Source of the DNA: Pseudomonadota bacterium
GTDB lineage: Bacteria > Pseudomonadota > Gammaproteobacteria > Burkholderiales > Burkholderiaceae_C
Assembly (NCBI GenBank): GCA_030538085.1
Contig: JAUNUR010000014.1
Span: 1-58,063 of the forward strand
Direction: 5' to 3'
Length of the DNA: 58,063 bases
Shown here: piece by piece, positions 57,378-58,063 of the stretch
How positions within the stretch are numbered: position 1 is the first letter of the stretch
Layout of the letters: the number at the start of each line of letters is the position of its first letter
Made by a program: the position numbers and the translations under genes
Notes under the pieces: model-generated
What the model was told of the DNA's origin: nothing
The model's input: the letters and a program-made list of their open reading frames with translations, nothing else
The model's database searches: none

Positions 57378-57428
57378 TTGTCGGCCGCTCCATTCATGCA
57401 TAGACTATGCGCATGAAATCATGCGCAT
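57378..57428 (+). promoter_or_regulatory. Promoter and 22 bp palindromic operator of ccdAB
   Basis: TTGTCG (57378-57383), 17 bp, TAGACT (57401-57406), immediately followed by ATGCGCATGA-AA-TCATGCGCAT (57407-57428), a perfect 22 bp palindrome covering the expected transcription start. This is the layout expected for an autorepressed toxin-antitoxin operon. Confidence 0.65.
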
Positions 57429-57447
57429 GGTTTTTTGCGCACCCACC

Positions 57448-57696
57448 ATGTCCACAGCACCTGTTGTTCCATCCTCACCCAAGCGCTCTGCCAACCTGAG
57501 CCTGAGCGCCGACGTGCTCGACGCCGCCAAGGCCCTGCGCATCAATGTCTCGCAGGTGTGCGACCGTCACCTGCGCGAGGTGGTGCGACAGGAGCAGCAG
57601 CGCCGCTGGCAGCAGGAGCACGCCGAATTCGTAGCCGCCTACAACGCCACGCTGGAAGCCGAAGGCCTGCCTCTGGCGGAGTTTCGAAGCTTCTGA
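57448..57696 (+). CDS. ccdA: CcdA-type antitoxin
   Basis: An 82-residue antitoxin of the CcdA family: a ribbon-helix-helix-like N-terminus (KRSANLSLSADVLDAAKALRINVSQVCDRHLREVV) and an acidic, likely disordered tail (QEHAEFVAAYNATLEAEGLPLAEFRSF) that binds CcdB. ATG 57448 is chosen; in-frame ATGs at 57421 and 57427 fall inside the operator palindrome. Stop and ccdB start overlap (TGATG). Confidence 0.88.
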   Translation: MSTAPVVPSSPKRSANLSLSADVLDAAKALRINVSQVCDRHLREVVRQEQQRRWQQEHAEFVAAYNATLEAEGLPLAEFRSF

Positions 57697-58013
57697 TGGC
57701 GCGCTTCGACGTCTATCCAAACCCTGGGCTGCACGTCGATACGACGCCTTATTTGCTCGACGTGCAGACCGATTTGCTGAGTGGCCTGGACAGCCGCGTG
57801 GTGGTGCCGTTGCGCAGCGCAGAGCGGTTTGCCCAGGTCAAGATTCCCGAACGATTGATGCCTCTGCTCGATGTCAACGGCACCGCCTGCCTGATGGAGA
57901 CGCCCAAACTCGCCGCCGTGCCCGAGCGTGTGCTGCAAAAACCGGTGGCGTCGCTGGCACATGATCAGGATCGCGTGCTGGCGGCGCTCGATTTTCTTTT
58001 CCAAGGCTACTGA
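57696..58013 (+). CDS. ccdB: CcdB-type toxin
   Basis: A 105-residue CcdB-family protein (MARFDVYPNPG, DVQTDLLSGLDSRVVVPLRSAE, KIPERLMPLLDVNGTACLMETPKLAAVPERVLQKPVASLAHDQDRVLAALDFLFQGY). F-plasmid CcdB poisons DNA gyrase and depends on its last three residues Trp-Gly-Ile; here the end is Gln-Gly-Tyr, so activity on gyrase is uncertain. Translationally coupled to ccdA. Element A begins 1 bp after the stop. Confidence 0.88.
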   Translation: MARFDVYPNPGLHVDTTPYLLDVQTDLLSGLDSRVVVPLRSAERFAQVKIPERLMPLLDVNGTACLMETPKLAAVPERVLQKPVASLAHDQDRVLAALDFLFQGY

Positions 58014-58014
58014 T

Positions 58015-58063
58015 CCTAGAAACGGCAGTTGACCGCTCGCTATCCTTGGACAACTGGCATGAG
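58015..58063. mobile_element. Inverted-repeat element A, copy 3 (cut by window edge)
   Basis: CCTAGAAACGGCAGTTG followed by GACCGCTCGCTATCCTTG and AACTGGCATGAG, matching the first 49 bases of copies 1 and 2. It starts one base after the ccdB stop codon; the right end lies outside the window. Confidence 0.75.

Overview
The window joins two unrelated genomic backgrounds. Bases 1 to about 14,560 look actinobacterial, probably Propionibacteriaceae-like. The evidence is strong C-rich third positions, a nadA-nadB-nadC operon with ATGA overlaps, Pro/Thr/Ser-rich membrane-anchored proteins, a DUF4031-HD fusion and actinobacterial-style intergenic repeats. From about 14,632 to the end the DNA is betaproteobacterial, most likely Comamonadaceae (Burkholderiales). 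This part carries map-glnD, a single-chain purL, rimP-nusA-infB-rbfA-truB-typA, smpB/ratA-rnfH and guaB, and several dispersed repeat families that never appear in the first 14.6 kb. The change falls in a C/G homopolymer-rich stretch of under 100 bp, 5' of a kinase gene. I read it as a chimeric assembly join rather than horizontal transfer.

Actinobacterial part: NAD de novo synthesis (partial nadA, nadB, nadC); a DUF4031-HD phosphohydrolase-like protein; two tandem paralogous proline-rich single-pass membrane proteins; an AEC-family transporter; a secreted PKD-like protein with an upstream lipoprotein; transaldolase; an MFS exporter-like protein; and a leftward sugar-catabolic set (FGGY kinase, LacD/YihT-type aldolase, aldose-epimerase-like protein).

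Betaproteobacterial part: a BCS1-like AAA ATPase; a glycine-zipper protein; glnD and map; purL with repeat-derived peptides inserted in frame; azlCD; a nucleotide-sugar/glycan module (aminotransferase, phosphoglycosyl transferase, 4,6-dehydratase); di-haem cytochrome c peroxidase with a Fur-like regulator; a universal stress protein; dusA; a DMT exporter; an HELGH metalloprotease-like protein; a CoA-transferase; a Phd-PIN toxin-antitoxin pair; yejE and yejF without yejA/yejB; the rimP-to-typA translation cluster; smpB divergent from ratA-rnfH; guaB; and a ccdAB toxin-antitoxin pair at the right edge.

The most unusual feature is the repeat landscape. A ~234 bp element with 17 bp terminal inverted repeats and, in one copy, a clear 5 bp target duplication sits right behind gene stop codons and next to both toxin-antitoxin modules. 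A second ~210 bp inverted-repeat element lies just past the ends of glnD and other genes. GC-rich palindromic repeats are built in frame into purL at two inter-domain linkers. Several genes take their stop codon from a repeat. No tRNA, rRNA, CRISPR array, transposase or phage gene was seen.
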